Shown here: positions 7,856-15,921 of the stretch, piece by piece | How positions within the stretch are numbered: the stretch's first letter is position 1 | Layout of the letters: every line of letters starts with the position of its first letter | Origin: Archangium violaceum | Lineage (GTDB): Bacteria > Myxococcota > Myxococcia > Myxococcales > Myxococcaceae | Length of the DNA stretch: 64,000 bases | Reading direction: 5' to 3' | NCBI RefSeq assembly: GCF_016887565.1 | Contig: NZ_CP069396.1 | Coordinates: 1,329,001 to 1,393,000, forward strand | Made by a program: the position numbers and the translations under genes | The notes under the pieces: model-generated | What the model was told of the DNA's origin: nothing | The model's database searches: none | What the model saw: the letters and a program-made list of their open reading frames with translations, nothing else

Positions 7856-8815
7856 TCACCAGGTGTAGCGGGAGAGCACGGGGAAGTGGTCGCTCGTGGT
7901 GTTGCTGTAGTTGGAGATGTACGAGTCCACCCGGTAGGCCTGCACCGAGCCCGAGACGTAGGTGGCCTTCAGCTCGTTGGTGACGAGCTGGTGGTCGATG
8001 GCATCCGGGTAGCTGGCGGTGGTGGCGATTTTCGCGTCGGACAGGGCCTTGGTGGGGAAGGTGTAGTCGGCCGAGTCGCTCACGAAGTTCTGGTACGGGG
8101 ACGCCTTGCCGGAGGTGATGGAGGTGTCCACGTCGTCGTTCCAGTCGCCGAACACGATCACCTTGGTGGTGGGGTAGGTGCTGTCCAGGTAGGACTTGAG
8201 GGCCTGCGAGGCGTTGTAGCGGCGCTGCCAGCTCGTCGTGTCGTCGTAGGCCTTGGCGTGCAGGACGATGACGACGATGTCCCCGGTGCGGCCGTTGAGG
8301 TTCACCCGCATCTTCACCTCGAGCGGGGGTCGGCCGGCGAAGTCGGTGTCATAGGAGGTGAGGATGACGCGGGCGCTCAGCACCGAGGCGACGCTCGTCT
8401 TGTAGAGGATGCCCACCTTCTGCTCGCTGGAGCTGTAGTAGGAGCTGCCGTTCGTCACGGTGGAGTCACTGGCGAGCAGGCCCGCGTAGCCAGTCAGCTG
8501 CGACTTGAGGTTGCTGAAGCTGGTGGTGCTCACCACCTCCTCCAGGCCCCAGATGTCCAGGTCGGCGCCCTGGATGACATCGCGCGCGTTGGTCAGCTGA
8601 AGCGACTCGTTGGTGGGGCCATTGGAGGTGGAGCCGAACCACTCGACGTTCCAGTTGCCGAAGTCGAGCGTGGTGGCGGTGCCCCGGGCGGGGATGGTGA
8701 CGGCGTCCTCGCGGGTGGCGAGCTCGGAGTCGGAGGTGTGCTCCTCGGGGGAGCCACCGCACGCGGCGGTGAGGGAGGCCAGCAGCAGCAGGGACAGACG
8801 CGAACGGGAAGACAT
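7856..8815 (-). CDS. Secreted lipoprotein, endonuclease/exonuclease/phosphatase (EEP) family
   Basis: A 319-residue protein starting at the ATG at 8815 with a lipoprotein signal (LLLLASLTAACGG, lipobox LTAAC). The EEP fold is marked by FGNWNVEWFG (first metal-site Asn), LEEVV (metal-binding Glu), IVFGDWNDD (Asp/Asn pair) and the closing SDHFPV (catalytic Asp-His). Proteins of this superfamily cleave nucleic acids or phosphodiesters. Export to the cell surface suggests extracellular DNA degradation or nutrient scavenging, as fits a predatory bacterium. Serine/threonine-rich segments are present in mid-protein. It ends just after a shared bidirectional terminator. Confidence 0.85.
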   Translation of the reverse strand: MSSRSRLSLLLLASLTAACGGSPEEHTSDSELATREDAVTIPARGTATTLDFGNWNVEWFGSTSNGPTNESLQLTNARDVIQGADLDIWGLEEVVSTTSFSNLKSQLTGYAGLLASDSTVTNGSSYYSSSEQKVGILYKTSVASVLSARVILTSYDTDFAGRPPLEVKMRVNLNGRTGDIVVIVLHAKAYDDTTSWQRRYNASQALKSYLDSTYPTTKVIVFGDWNDDVDTSITSGKASPYQNFVSDSADYTFPTKALSDAKIATTASYPDAIDHQLVTNELKATYVSGSVQAYRVDSYISNYSNTTSDHFPVLSRYTW

Positions 8816-9044
8816 GGGGGGGTCTCCGGGGGGAGGGTTGAGGCGCGCATGATGGGAGGGGCCCACCAGGCGGCCAAGCCAAGACTCGGTCACTCGCGGG
8901 TCGACCACGAGACTCCAGAGGTCCTCCCCGGTGCCCGATGGCGGACCGCGTCATGGCTCCCAGGTCCCGGGTTGGGGGAAAGCCACGGGGAGGCCATCGC
9001 GATACTGGCCTCCGGCGCCGGGTCGGCGCAGACTCGTTGGTCCC

Positions 9045-9800
9045 GTGCGACCCGTCGTCCCGCTCCTCGTCCTCCTGTTGCTGACCGCTCCGGCCGCACG
9101 CGCCGCCTGCCCCGATGGGGTGCGGGTGTTTCCCGCTCCCGGCGCGGTGGTCCCCACCAATACCCGCTTCCTGCTCGAGGGCCTCGGCGCCTTCAGCTCC
9201 CGGGTGGCCGAACTGCCCGGCCGCGTCCTGCGGCTCCAGGCGGATGGCCACGAGGTGGAGGTGCGCGTCCAGCGCGGGTGGAGCAGCCCGCTGGGGCGCT
9301 CCGCCGTCGTGCTCCGGCCCTCGGGCCCGCTCAAGCCGGGCCTCTCCTACGCGCTGCGCCTGGACGATGTGCTGCCCGACGTGAAGGTGCTCAACGGAGG
9401 GGGCTCCGCGTTCCCCGAGTGGCACAGTGGCCGGGGCCAGGACGTGTCACGCCCGCGCTGGCTCAAGCGGCCCGCCGTGAGCGAGGGCCTCTTCCGCCGC
9501 ACCCGCGATGGCACCGAGCGCTTCGTCAAGCTGCGCATGACCCTGGGCGAGGACAGTCCGGCCTACGCCGTGGTGACGCTCTCGCGCCGTGACGAGGACA
9601 TGGCGCCCCAGCACTACGTCACCCCGCTGCACGACGGCGTGGCCCTGGTGGGACACGAGGCTTGTAGTGGCGCCTTCGCCCTGGAGGATGGCAAGAGCTA
9701 CCGCGCGAAGCTGGAGGTCTTCGACGCGGCGGGCAACACGGCTCCCGCCGTGCCCCCCTTGCAGTTCGAGGCGCCCGTGGCGACCCAGGAGAGCCCATGA
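9045..9800 (+). CDS. Exported hypothetical protein preceding hemF
   Basis: A 251-residue protein starting at a GTG (MRPVVPLLVLLLLTAPAARA) with a clear signal peptide cleaved near residue 20 before ACPDG. The in-frame sequence upstream of the GTG has no signal-like or conserved character, so this start is favoured. The mature part begins with PAPGAVVPTNTRFLLEG, resembling Ig-like or copper-resistance-C type beta-sandwich N-termini, and ends with YRAKLEVFDAAGNTAP, also typical of a beta-sandwich repeat. No catalytic motif is seen. Its stop overlaps the hemF start (ATGA), so the two are translationally coupled. Confidence 0.7.
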   Translation: MRPVVPLLVLLLLTAPAARAACPDGVRVFPAPGAVVPTNTRFLLEGLGAFSSRVAELPGRVLRLQADGHEVEVRVQRGWSSPLGRSAVVLRPSGPLKPGLSYALRLDDVLPDVKVLNGGGSAFPEWHSGRGQDVSRPRWLKRPAVSEGLFRRTRDGTERFVKLRMTLGEDSPAYAVVTLSRRDEDMAPQHYVTPLHDGVALVGHEACSGAFALEDGKSYRAKLEVFDAAGNTAPAVPPLQFEAPVATQESP

Positions 9801-10699
9801 CGGTGGATGTGGAGAAGTTGAAGCAGGGGATGGTGGAGTTCATCCACGCGTTGCAGGACGACATCTGCGGCGCGCTGGAGCGGCTGGATGGGAAGGCCCG
9901 GTTCCGCGAGGACCCCTGGCAGCGGCCGGGTGGCGGGGGTGGGCGCAGCCGCGTGCTGGAGGATGGGGCCGTGCTGGAGAAGGGCGGCGTGAGCACCTCG
10001 GTGGTGTTCGGCGAGCTGGAGGAGGCCTTCGCCAAGAGGTTGCAGGGGGAGGGCCGCACCTTCTGGGCCGCGGGCATCTCGCTCGTGCTGCACCCGCGCA
10101 ACCCGTATGTGCCCACCGTGCACGCCAACTACCGCTTCCTCCACCAGGGCGGAAAGGCCTGGTTCGGCGGCGGCGCGGACCTGACGCCCTACTACCTCCA
10201 CGAGGAGGACGCGGTGCACTTCCACCGGGTCCACAAGGAGGCGTGTGACAGGCACGACCCGGCGTACTACCCGCGCTTCAAGGAGGCGTGCGACAAGTAC
10301 TTCTACCTGCGCCACCGCGAGGAGACGCGCGGGGTGGGCGGCATCTTCTTCGAGAACATGGGCGGAGACCTGGAGCGCGAGTTCGCCTTCGTGAAGGACG
10401 CGGGCCGGGCGTTCCTCCCCGCGTACCTGCCCATCGCCGAGCGGCGCAAGGACACGCCCTACACGGAGGCGCAGCGCTTCTGGCAGGAGGTGCGGCGCGG
10501 GCGCTACGTGGAGTTCAACCTCGTGTGGGACCGGGGCACCACCTTCGGCCTGGAGACGAACGGGCGCACCGAGTCCATCCTCATGTCGCTGCCCCCGCAG
10601 GTGCGTTGGCGCTACGACCACCACCCGGCTCCCGGCTCCGAGGAGGCGAAGCTGGTGGAGGTGCTGCGCAAACCCCGCGACTGGGCGGGCGCTCGCTGA
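9797..10699 (+). CDS. hemF: Oxygen-dependent coproporphyrinogen III oxidase
   Basis: A 300-residue HemF. It converts coproporphyrinogen III to protoporphyrinogen IX in the cytoplasm using O2. Family signatures are SLVLHPRNPYVPTVHANYR (near 95-115), WFGGGADLTPYY (near 128), IFFENMGGD (near 190) and FNLVWDRGTTFGL near 250. Length and order match the family. The start overlaps the preceding exported-protein gene by 4 bp. A membrane protein gene follows 18 bp later behind a strong gaggaggagg ribosome binding site, so the three genes are probably one transcript. Confidence 0.95.
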   Translation: MTVDVEKLKQGMVEFIHALQDDICGALERLDGKARFREDPWQRPGGGGGRSRVLEDGAVLEKGGVSTSVVFGELEEAFAKRLQGEGRTFWAAGISLVLHPRNPYVPTVHANYRFLHQGGKAWFGGGADLTPYYLHEEDAVHFHRVHKEACDRHDPAYYPRFKEACDKYFYLRHREETRGVGGIFFENMGGDLEREFAFVKDAGRAFLPAYLPIAERRKDTPYTEAQRFWQEVRRGRYVEFNLVWDRGTTFGLETNGRTESILMSLPPQVRWRYDHHPAPGSEEAKLVEVLRKPRDWAGAR

Positions 10700-10717
10700 C
10701 GAGGAGGAGGGTCCCCC

Positions 10718-11221
10718 GTGGAGAACTCCGTTCCCGACAAGCCGCGCATGGCCACCTGGAAGAAGGTGGCCCTGGGGGCGGCGGTGCTCGCCGTGCCCTG
10801 CCTCATGGCGGTGGCCGGCGGCGCCTTCTACCTCATCAGCCGCAGGTACCCCGCTCAGGACCAGGCCCTCAGTCAGGAGGCGCGCGTCAACGTGCTGCGC
10901 CTCTGTGGTGACGTGCAGTCCTACCGCGACGAGCACGGCGTCTTCCTCGCCGCGGGCCCGGTGCCGAAGGACGTGCCGCGGGGCGGCAAGGCGGTGCCCT
11001 TCGAGCCGGATGAGAACCTGAAGAGCATCGGCTTCGCCCCCGGCGAGCGCATCCGCTACCAGTACCAGGTGGTGGTGCAGGAGACGCCCCTGGGCGAGGC
11101 GGAGGTCACCTGCTTCGCGCGGGGGGACCTTGATGGGGACGGCCAGGTATCCGTCTTCCGGGTCACTTTGGACGCCAATGGGATGACCTCTCCGGTGACG
11201 GTGGAGCGGGAAGAGGAGTAG
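10718..11221 (+). CDS. Membrane-anchored hypothetical protein, pilin-like soluble domain
   Basis: A 167-residue protein with a GTG start preceded by gaggaggagg. One transmembrane helix is at about residues 17-40, followed by ARVNVLRLCGDVQSYRDEHG, which looks like the start of a pilin-type domain. The segment EAEVTCFARGDLDGDGQVSVFRVTLD near 125-150 resembles the C-terminal half of type IV pilin-like minor proteins and also holds a DxDGDG calcium-loop pattern. The classic prepilin cleavage site is not obvious. It sits directly downstream of hemF. The function is unknown. Confidence 0.65.
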   Translation: MENSVPDKPRMATWKKVALGAAVLAVPCLMAVAGGAFYLISRRYPAQDQALSQEARVNVLRLCGDVQSYRDEHGVFLAAGPVPKDVPRGGKAVPFEPDENLKSIGFAPGERIRYQYQVVVQETPLGEAEVTCFARGDLDGDGQVSVFRVTLDANGMTSPVTVEREEE

Positions 11222-11270
11222 CCGGGGGCCCCCTGGCAACTTGCTGGCCGGCCGGGCGACAATCCAGGAG

Positions 11271-12737
11271 ATGAGCCACGCCGGAAACATCAAGGGGCGA
11301 CGCGGGACTGTCATAGGCCCGGCGCCGACCCGTTCCGAGGGAGGGTCTCCGGGCCCCTCGGGCAAACCGGCTCGTGGCATCGGCAATGGCCCGCCTCGTG
11401 AGGAGAAGACGCAGATCGGCCGGATGCCCACGCAGGCCGGCCCCCCGCGCCCGGGTGGCTTCACCGAGGAGAAGACGCAGATAGGCCGGATGCCCCCGGG
11501 GGCCGAGCCCTCGCGCTCGGGCAACGTGCGTGAGGAGCAGCCGAAGACCGGTATCTGGAACTTCGCCCAGGACGGACTGGAGAGCGGTGGCGAGCCCCGT
11601 GCCGGCAAGGCCCGCGATGACCGGGCCGGCCGCTTCGAGGGGCCTCGCGAGGGCTCGCGTTCCACCGGTGAGCGGCCACGGCTCAGGGACCGTGCTCAGG
11701 AGGGGGCCGAGGCTGGTGCCCGCTCCGATTCCAGCAATCGAGCCCCGCCCAGGACGAGCGAGCGGCCCCAGCGTCAGGAAGCTCCGCGTCAGGATGCCCC
11801 GCGCCAGTGGGACGCTCTCGCCACCCAGGTGTCCATCCGCGCGCCGCGCGGAATGGAGGTGCGCGGGGGCGAGGCGAAACCACTGGAGGACCTGCTGCCG
11901 GAGCTCGGCGAGTCCACTGGGCTGGAGTCACTCGCCCATCATCTCTCCGAGGAGGCGCGCTACCTGGGGCTGGACATCCGTCCCTCACGGCTGGCGCCCT
12001 CCGAGCGCGCCGAGCGCCTCTGGAACTTCTTCCTCGCCTACGCCGAGGCGAACGCGAGGGACCCGGCGGGCCAGACGGAAGCGGGGTTCGAGCGCTTTCG
12101 CGAGGTGCTCATCCAGAATGGCTTCACCGGACTGCGCGACGCGAACACCGGCTGGGACGGCGTGGAGGTGGCGCTCCAGTTGTTGGAGGCCCGCTCTCCG
12201 GAGGAGCTCCAGGCGAAGCTGGCCGAGGTCCGCATCGAGCCCGGGCCGGAGATGCTCCCCTCGGAGGTCTCCACGCCCGTGGCGGAGGAGCACATCACGC
12301 TCCCGGAGATGCCGGCCGTCGAGGTCCCCGTCGCGGAGGATCAGTCCTCGCTGAAGGACGACCCGTTCCACTCCAAGCCCGAGCGGTCCGCCCAGAAGCA
12401 ACCCGTGGCCGAGGGCCCGGCGGAGTTCGACCAGGCGGAACCGCCTCCGCCCGCTCCCTTCCAGGTGGGGGCCCGGCCGCCGCCGGGAGTGGTGGTGCCT
12501 CCGGGGATGGTGCCTCCGGGAGTGGACGACCCGGACGACGTCCCCAATGCGGGCCATGACCGCCGTGGCACCAACAAGCGCCTGGGCTCTCACATGCTGT
12601 GGAACGTCCTCCACCGCTTCAGGGATCCGCCGGAGCTGAGCGCGTTGGAGCGGGAGAAGTGGAGCCAGGTGGCCTTCGGGGCCATCCTCGCCCTGGTGGG
12701 GGCGACCCTGTTGGTGATCATGTTCGCCAGCCTGTGA
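11271..12737 (+). CDS. Tail-anchored disordered hypothetical protein with EKTQIGRMP repeats
   Basis: A 488-residue protein starting at the ATG at 11271. The N-terminal 190 residues are Pro/Arg/Glu-rich and look disordered, with two copies of EKTQIGRMP about 22 residues apart (near 44 and 66) and a degenerate third (QPKTGIW). A folded helical region follows at about 195-320, then an acidic, proline-rich linker. The last 25 residues are hydrophobic (VAFGAILALVGATLLVIMFA), giving a single C-terminal membrane anchor with the bulk in the cytoplasm. No known domain was recognised. The Thr-containing repeats look like possible phospho-Thr/FHA docking sites. It ends one base before the convergent SMR gene. 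Confidence 0.6.
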   Translation: MSHAGNIKGRRGTVIGPAPTRSEGGSPGPSGKPARGIGNGPPREEKTQIGRMPTQAGPPRPGGFTEEKTQIGRMPPGAEPSRSGNVREEQPKTGIWNFAQDGLESGGEPRAGKARDDRAGRFEGPREGSRSTGERPRLRDRAQEGAEAGARSDSSNRAPPRTSERPQRQEAPRQDAPRQWDALATQVSIRAPRGMEVRGGEAKPLEDLLPELGESTGLESLAHHLSEEARYLGLDIRPSRLAPSERAERLWNFFLAYAEANARDPAGQTEAGFERFREVLIQNGFTGLRDANTGWDGVEVALQLLEARSPEELQAKLAEVRIEPGPEMLPSEVSTPVAEEHITLPEMPAVEVPVAEDQSSLKDDPFHSKPERSAQKQPVAEGPAEFDQAEPPPPAPFQVGARPPPGVVVPPGMVPPGVDDPDDVPNAGHDRRGTNKRLGSHMLWNVLHRFRDPPELSALEREKWSQVAFGAILALVGATLLVIMFASL

Positions 12738-12738
12738 C

Positions 12739-13071
12739 TCAGTGGGCGGCGCTCTTCGAGAACAGGTTGATGACGAGGCAGCCCCCGAGAATCATCGCCA
12801 TGCCGAGCAGCGCGGCCAGGTCGAGCTTCTGCTGGTAGAGCACGTAGCTGGCCGCCGCGACCAGGACGATGCCGAGGCCGGACCAGATGGCATAGGCGAT
12901 GCCGACCGGAATCGAGCGCAGCGACAGGTTCAGACAATAGAAGGCGATGCCATAGCCCACGACGACCAGGAGGCTGGGCAGCGGCCGGGTGAACTCCGCG
13001 GTGGACTTGAGGGCCGAGGTGGCGATGACCTCGGCGACGATGGCGATGCCGAGATAGACGTAGGCGGGCAT
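12739..13071 (-). CDS. Small multidrug resistance (SMR/EmrE-type) efflux protein
   Basis: A 110-residue, four-helix membrane protein. Glu14 in YLGIAIVAEVIATSALK is the essential proton/drug-binding carboxylate of the SMR family. Other signatures are YGIAFYCLNLSLRSIPVGIAYAIWSGLG and LLGMAMILGGCLVINL. It exchanges protons for cationic compounds across the inner membrane, probably as a dual-topology dimer. The sequence is closer to EmrE/QacE drug pumps than to the SugE/Gdx guanidinium exporters, because it has AYAIWSGLG rather than the Gdx pattern. The promoter presumably lies in the 179-bp gap shared with the divergent sigma-factor operon. Confidence 0.92.
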   Translation of the reverse strand: MPAYVYLGIAIVAEVIATSALKSTAEFTRPLPSLLVVVGYGIAFYCLNLSLRSIPVGIAYAIWSGLGIVLVAAASYVLYQQKLDLAALLGMAMILGGCLVINLFSKSAAH

Positions 13072-13250
13072 GTGCTGGTTCCTGCGTTGCTGGGTTCCCC
13101 GGAAGGGGGGGACGCCAGCCTGGGCCTGCCCGCTTCCCAGTCAACACTGTTGGTGATTTCGCTCGCCGGGTCGTGAAGCCGCCCGGCGGTGAACGGCCGG
13201 TCACACGGAATGCTTGGGCCCCGGGGCGCTCATGCTAGGGTGGCGCACCC

Positions 13251-13868
13251 TTGGCTACCGACGATCTCACTCTCGTCAAGCGTGTCCGCAGCGGAGACCA
13301 ACGCGCCTTCAAGCTCCTGGTCGAACGCTACCAGCGGAAGGTGTACGCCGTCGCGCTGGGCATGCTGAAGGACAAGGAAGAGGCGATGGACGTCTCCCAG
13401 GAGGCGTTCGTCAAGGTCTACAAGTACCTGGACCACTTCAAGGGCGACTCGTCCTTCTACACCTGGCTCTACCGCATCACCGTCAACATCTGTATCGACG
13501 TGATGCGTCGGAAGGGCGCGGCTGGTGGGGAGACCGAGGAGTTCGACGAGTCCGTCGCCAACGACCTGTCCGAGGCCCGCATCGGCGCGCTGGGCAGCCG
13601 CCTGGGCACCAACCCCCAGAAGAGCGCCCTGCGGCGCGAACTGGCGGAGAAGATCCAGGAGGCCCTCGCGGCCGTTCCCGAGAAGCATCGCGCCATCCTC
13701 CTGCTGCGCGAAATCGAGGGAATGTCCTACGAGGACCTCTCCCGCACGTTGGACATCCCCAAGGGCACGGTGATGAGCCGGCTCTTCCACGCGCGGGCGA
13801 AGGTCCAGAAAATCCTGAGTGAATACCTGGAGTTGGACGAGGCCAAGAGCGGGGTGGGCAGTGAGTGA
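13251..13868 (+). CDS. ECF-family RNA polymerase sigma factor (RpoE type)
   Basis: A 205-residue sigma factor with region 2 at about residues 10-85 (AFKLLVERYQRKVYAVALGMLKD..EAMDVSQEAFVKVYKYLD..FYTWLYRITVNICID) and region 4 at about 140-195 (ALAAVPEKHRAILLLREIEGMSYEDLSRTLDIPKGTVMSRLFHARAKV). It starts with TTG; MATDDLTLVKRVRSGDQRAF is a full-length N-terminus. It is followed by a zinc-finger anti-sigma factor and an exported protein, so it is probably held inactive at the membrane until a signal arrives. Group membership resembles the RpoE1-like sigma factors of Myxococcus, which have been linked to motility. That specific equivalence is inference. Confidence 0.93.
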   Translation: MATDDLTLVKRVRSGDQRAFKLLVERYQRKVYAVALGMLKDKEEAMDVSQEAFVKVYKYLDHFKGDSSFYTWLYRITVNICIDVMRRKGAAGGETEEFDESVANDLSEARIGALGSRLGTNPQKSALRRELAEKIQEALAAVPEKHRAILLLREIEGMSYEDLSRTLDIPKGTVMSRLFHARAKVQKILSEYLELDEAKSGVGSE

Positions 13869-13937
13869 AAGGACCTGGAATATCGGTCCCCAACTGCCGT
13901 CCAACCCCCAAGTCCCCCATTACACCGGGTGAGGAAC

Positions 13938-14564
13938 ATGGCCGGAAATCCCGCGTGCGAGCGTTTCATTCCACTGCTGTCCCCCTACATCGATGGGGAG
14001 GTATCCCCCGCTGAGCGAGTCAACGTGGAGCGCCACCTGGCGGCCTGCCGAGACTGCGCCACCCGCGCGGCGGATCTGCGTGCCGAGTCCGCGTTGCTTC
14101 GCGTGGGGCTCGAGATGGCCGTGGACGAGGTGGACTTCAAGGACTTCACCCAGCGCGTCATGGCCCGGGTGACGCCGGAGCGTCCGCCCCTGCTGGAGCG
14201 GCTGCGCATCTCCCTGTCCGAGCTGTTCCTCTACCACCGCACGGCCATGGTCTCCTCGCTGGCCACCGCGGCGGTGCTCGTGCTCGTGCTGGTGCCGCTG
14301 CTCATGTCCCAGAGCGAGGTGCCCATGGGCTATGGTGGGGACCGGATGCGGGTGCGCGCGGTGCGCGCCTCCGAGGGGGCCAAGGTGGCCCCGGTGGTGC
14401 TCGAGTCCGACGATGGCAACACCATCATCTGGGTGGTGGATCAGGACGCCACGCACGACGCCTCGGCCGTTCCGCCCAAGGGCGCCCGGGACGCGAGCGT
14501 GCCGGACGAGCTGGACCCGAAGGATGACCCCGCGAAGGATCGGCCCCAGGGAGGAGAGCTATGA
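13938..14564 (+). CDS. Transmembrane zinc-finger anti-sigma factor
   Basis: A 208-residue protein with an N-terminal zf-HC2 (ZAS) domain: Cys7 plus HLAACRDC at about 33-40 provide the Cys...His-x3-Cys-x2-Cys zinc site. A single transmembrane helix lies near 102-122 (MVSSLATAAVLVLVLVPLL), with a periplasmic tail of about 85 residues. A GTG at 13929 is also in frame, but it lies inside the ribosome-binding GGTGAGG for the ATG at 13938. The cytoplasmic domain should bind the sigma factor encoded 69 bp upstream. The tail ends acidic (DPKDDPAKDR). The stop overlaps the next start (ATGA). Confidence 0.9.
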   Translation: MAGNPACERFIPLLSPYIDGEVSPAERVNVERHLAACRDCATRAADLRAESALLRVGLEMAVDEVDFKDFTQRVMARVTPERPPLLERLRISLSELFLYHRTAMVSSLATAAVLVLVLVPLLMSQSEVPMGYGGDRMRVRAVRASEGAKVAPVVLESDDGNTIIWVVDQDATHDASAVPPKGARDASVPDELDPKDDPAKDRPQGGEL

Positions 14565-15025
14565 GGAAGACGAAGCACTCGACGATGGCCATGCTGGTGC
14601 TCGCACTGGTGGGCCTGCTCTTCACCCCGCTGGCGGCCCGGGCCCAGGAGCAGCAGAAGCTCAAGGTGCAGGTGGAGGTGGTGCTCGTCTCGCGCAAGGG
14701 CACCGAGGTGGAGCCCTCCTCCCTCCAGAAGATGAAGGAGACGTTCCAGCGTCAGAACTTCAACTTCACCTCCTTCAAGCAGCTGTCGCAGCAGTCGCTC
14801 GAGGTGGGCAGCAAGGAGTCCACCGAGGTGAAGCTCCCCAACGGGGTGAACGCCTCGCTGCGGCTGCTGCGCATGCAGGGCGACACCGCCACCCTCCGCG
14901 TGGAGGTGCCCCAGCTGTCGGCCGTGGACGTGGAGCTGGGCCGCGAGGGCTCCGTCTACCAGCGCGCCGGCAAGCACGTGGGGGGCGAGCTCATCCTCGT
15001 GCTCTCCTCTCCCGCCGCGAAGTAG
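14561..15025 (+). CDS. Exported hypothetical protein of the sigma/anti-sigma operon
   Basis: A 154-residue protein with a signal peptide (SMAMLVLALVGLLFTPLAARA, cleaved before QEQQ). The mature part is a small beta-rich domain with KLKVQVEVVLVSRKG and VGGELILVLSS at its ends. No known motif was recognised. Its start overlaps the anti-sigma factor stop by 4 bp. Gene order makes it a candidate periplasmic partner or sensor that modulates the anti-sigma factor tail, but it could equally be a passenger target gene. Confidence 0.7.
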   Translation: MRKTKHSTMAMLVLALVGLLFTPLAARAQEQQKLKVQVEVVLVSRKGTEVEPSSLQKMKETFQRQNFNFTSFKQLSQQSLEVGSKESTEVKLPNGVNASLRLLRMQGDTATLRVEVPQLSAVDVELGREGSVYQRAGKHVGGELILVLSSPAAK

Positions 15026-15035
15026 GCGCCGGGCC

Positions 15036-15578
15036 TCACCAGCGGATGTGGTAGGTGCAGGCCACGCTGCCCTTCTGGCGGCAGCCCGAGCCGTGGTCGA
15101 CGCGCACCCACGTCGCGTCCTTCGGCCGGAAGCGCTCGCAGATGGCCTCGATGACACCGTGGTCGAAGTTGCAGGAGTAGGGGGTGTCGCAGATCATCCG
15201 GCCGCCGCGCTCCCCCGACGCCTCGAAGTGGTAGCCGCCGATGTTCCCGTTCTGATGCCCGCGGTGGTTCATCTGGTAGGCCACGTTGAGCACCTGCAGG
15301 GCCTCGCGCAGCGTGCGCACCTCGGGCGGGAAGCGCGCGTGGTCCGGAACCTTGCGGCCCACCGCGCGCATGGTGACCGGGCCAATCTTCTGCTCGATGG
15401 CCTCGATGGCGGCGATGGCGCTGCGCATGGAGTACCACCCCTCCGGCTCGATGTTCGCGATGCCATGGTCCGCCAGGAGCTTCTGCGCCTGCGTCTTGAT
15501 GAGCTCCAGCGCGTTGACGATGGCCATCAATGACTGACCCACCACCTCGACGTTGGGCGGAACGACCTGCTTCTGCAT
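15036..15578 (-). CDS. V4R-like hypothetical protein with C-terminal Cys/His motif
   Basis: A 180-residue cytoplasmic protein. The C-terminal third (GGRMICDTPYSCNFDHGVIEAIC ... GSGCRQKGSVACTYHIRW) resembles the ligand-binding end of V4R/heme-NO-binding-like domains, where conserved Cys and aromatic residues precede a closing C-x-Y/F strand. The N-terminal half is helical. Five Cys and several His in the last 60 residues suggest metal or small-molecule binding. It is convergent with the sigma-operon exported protein, 10 bp apart. The function is not known. Confidence 0.6.
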   Translation of the reverse strand: MQKQVVPPNVEVVGQSLMAIVNALELIKTQAQKLLADHGIANIEPEGWYSMRSAIAAIEAIEQKIGPVTMRAVGRKVPDHARFPPEVRTLREALQVLNVAYQMNHRGHQNGNIGGYHFEASGERGGRMICDTPYSCNFDHGVIEAICERFRPKDATWVRVDHGSGCRQKGSVACTYHIRW

Positions 15579-15825
15579 TGCGACCTCTTGGTGGGGTGGG
15601 CCTCGCCGGAATGGCTGCCACCAATTGCCGAACAGTAGACGCCCGGGGGGCTTTCCGGGCAGGGGGGGACTCTCTCGTACCAGCTCTTCCCCTGTCCGTG
15701 GATGTCGTTCCGGTCATTCGTTCCGGTGGGGGCAACCCGTCCTTCGGTAGAAAAGACAGTCCCTGGCACGGACCTTCCGGGACGCTCACCTTGTGGGACA
15801 TGAGTGATTTCAGGGGGTTGTGCTT
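15579..15825. other. Intergenic upstream region, no gene seen
   Basis: Together with the sigma-54 promoter region that follows, about 340 bp separate the divergent genes starting at 15578 and 15922. No credible small coding frame or RNA gene was recognised. The sequence TGGCACG-GACC-TTCCG near 15763 is a weaker, imperfect -24/-12-like match. Confidence 0.5.
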
Positions 15826-15841
15826 GGGCACGCGGGTTGCT
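15826..15841 (+). promoter_or_regulatory. Sigma-54 (-24/-12) promoter candidate
   Basis: GGGCACG-CGGG-TTGCT matches the sigma-54 consensus TGGCACG-N4-TTGCW with one difference at the first base. The near-invariant GG and GC dinucleotides are present at the correct spacing. It lies 81 bp before the ATG of the small basic protein gene at 15922. Sigma-54 control with enhancer-binding proteins is widespread in myxobacterial development, so activation by an NtrC-type regulator is expected. Confidence 0.6.
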
Positions 15842-15921
15842 GAGAGAGTCTGGCGTGGGGCGGCGGCGTGGGGCGTGTCGGCAACAGGATAGGCAACTCA
15901 GACCAGAGGGAAGGGCGGACC

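Noticed and set aside
13072-13250. Possible guanidine riboswitch before the SMR gene
   Set aside because: No ykkC or mini-ykkC signature (paired ACGR loops) could be found, and the protein is more EmrE-like than Gdx-like.
15763-15777. TGGCACG-GACC-TTCCG as a second sigma-54 promoter
   Set aside because: The near-invariant GC of the -12 element is replaced by CC; the downstream site at 15826 is a better match.
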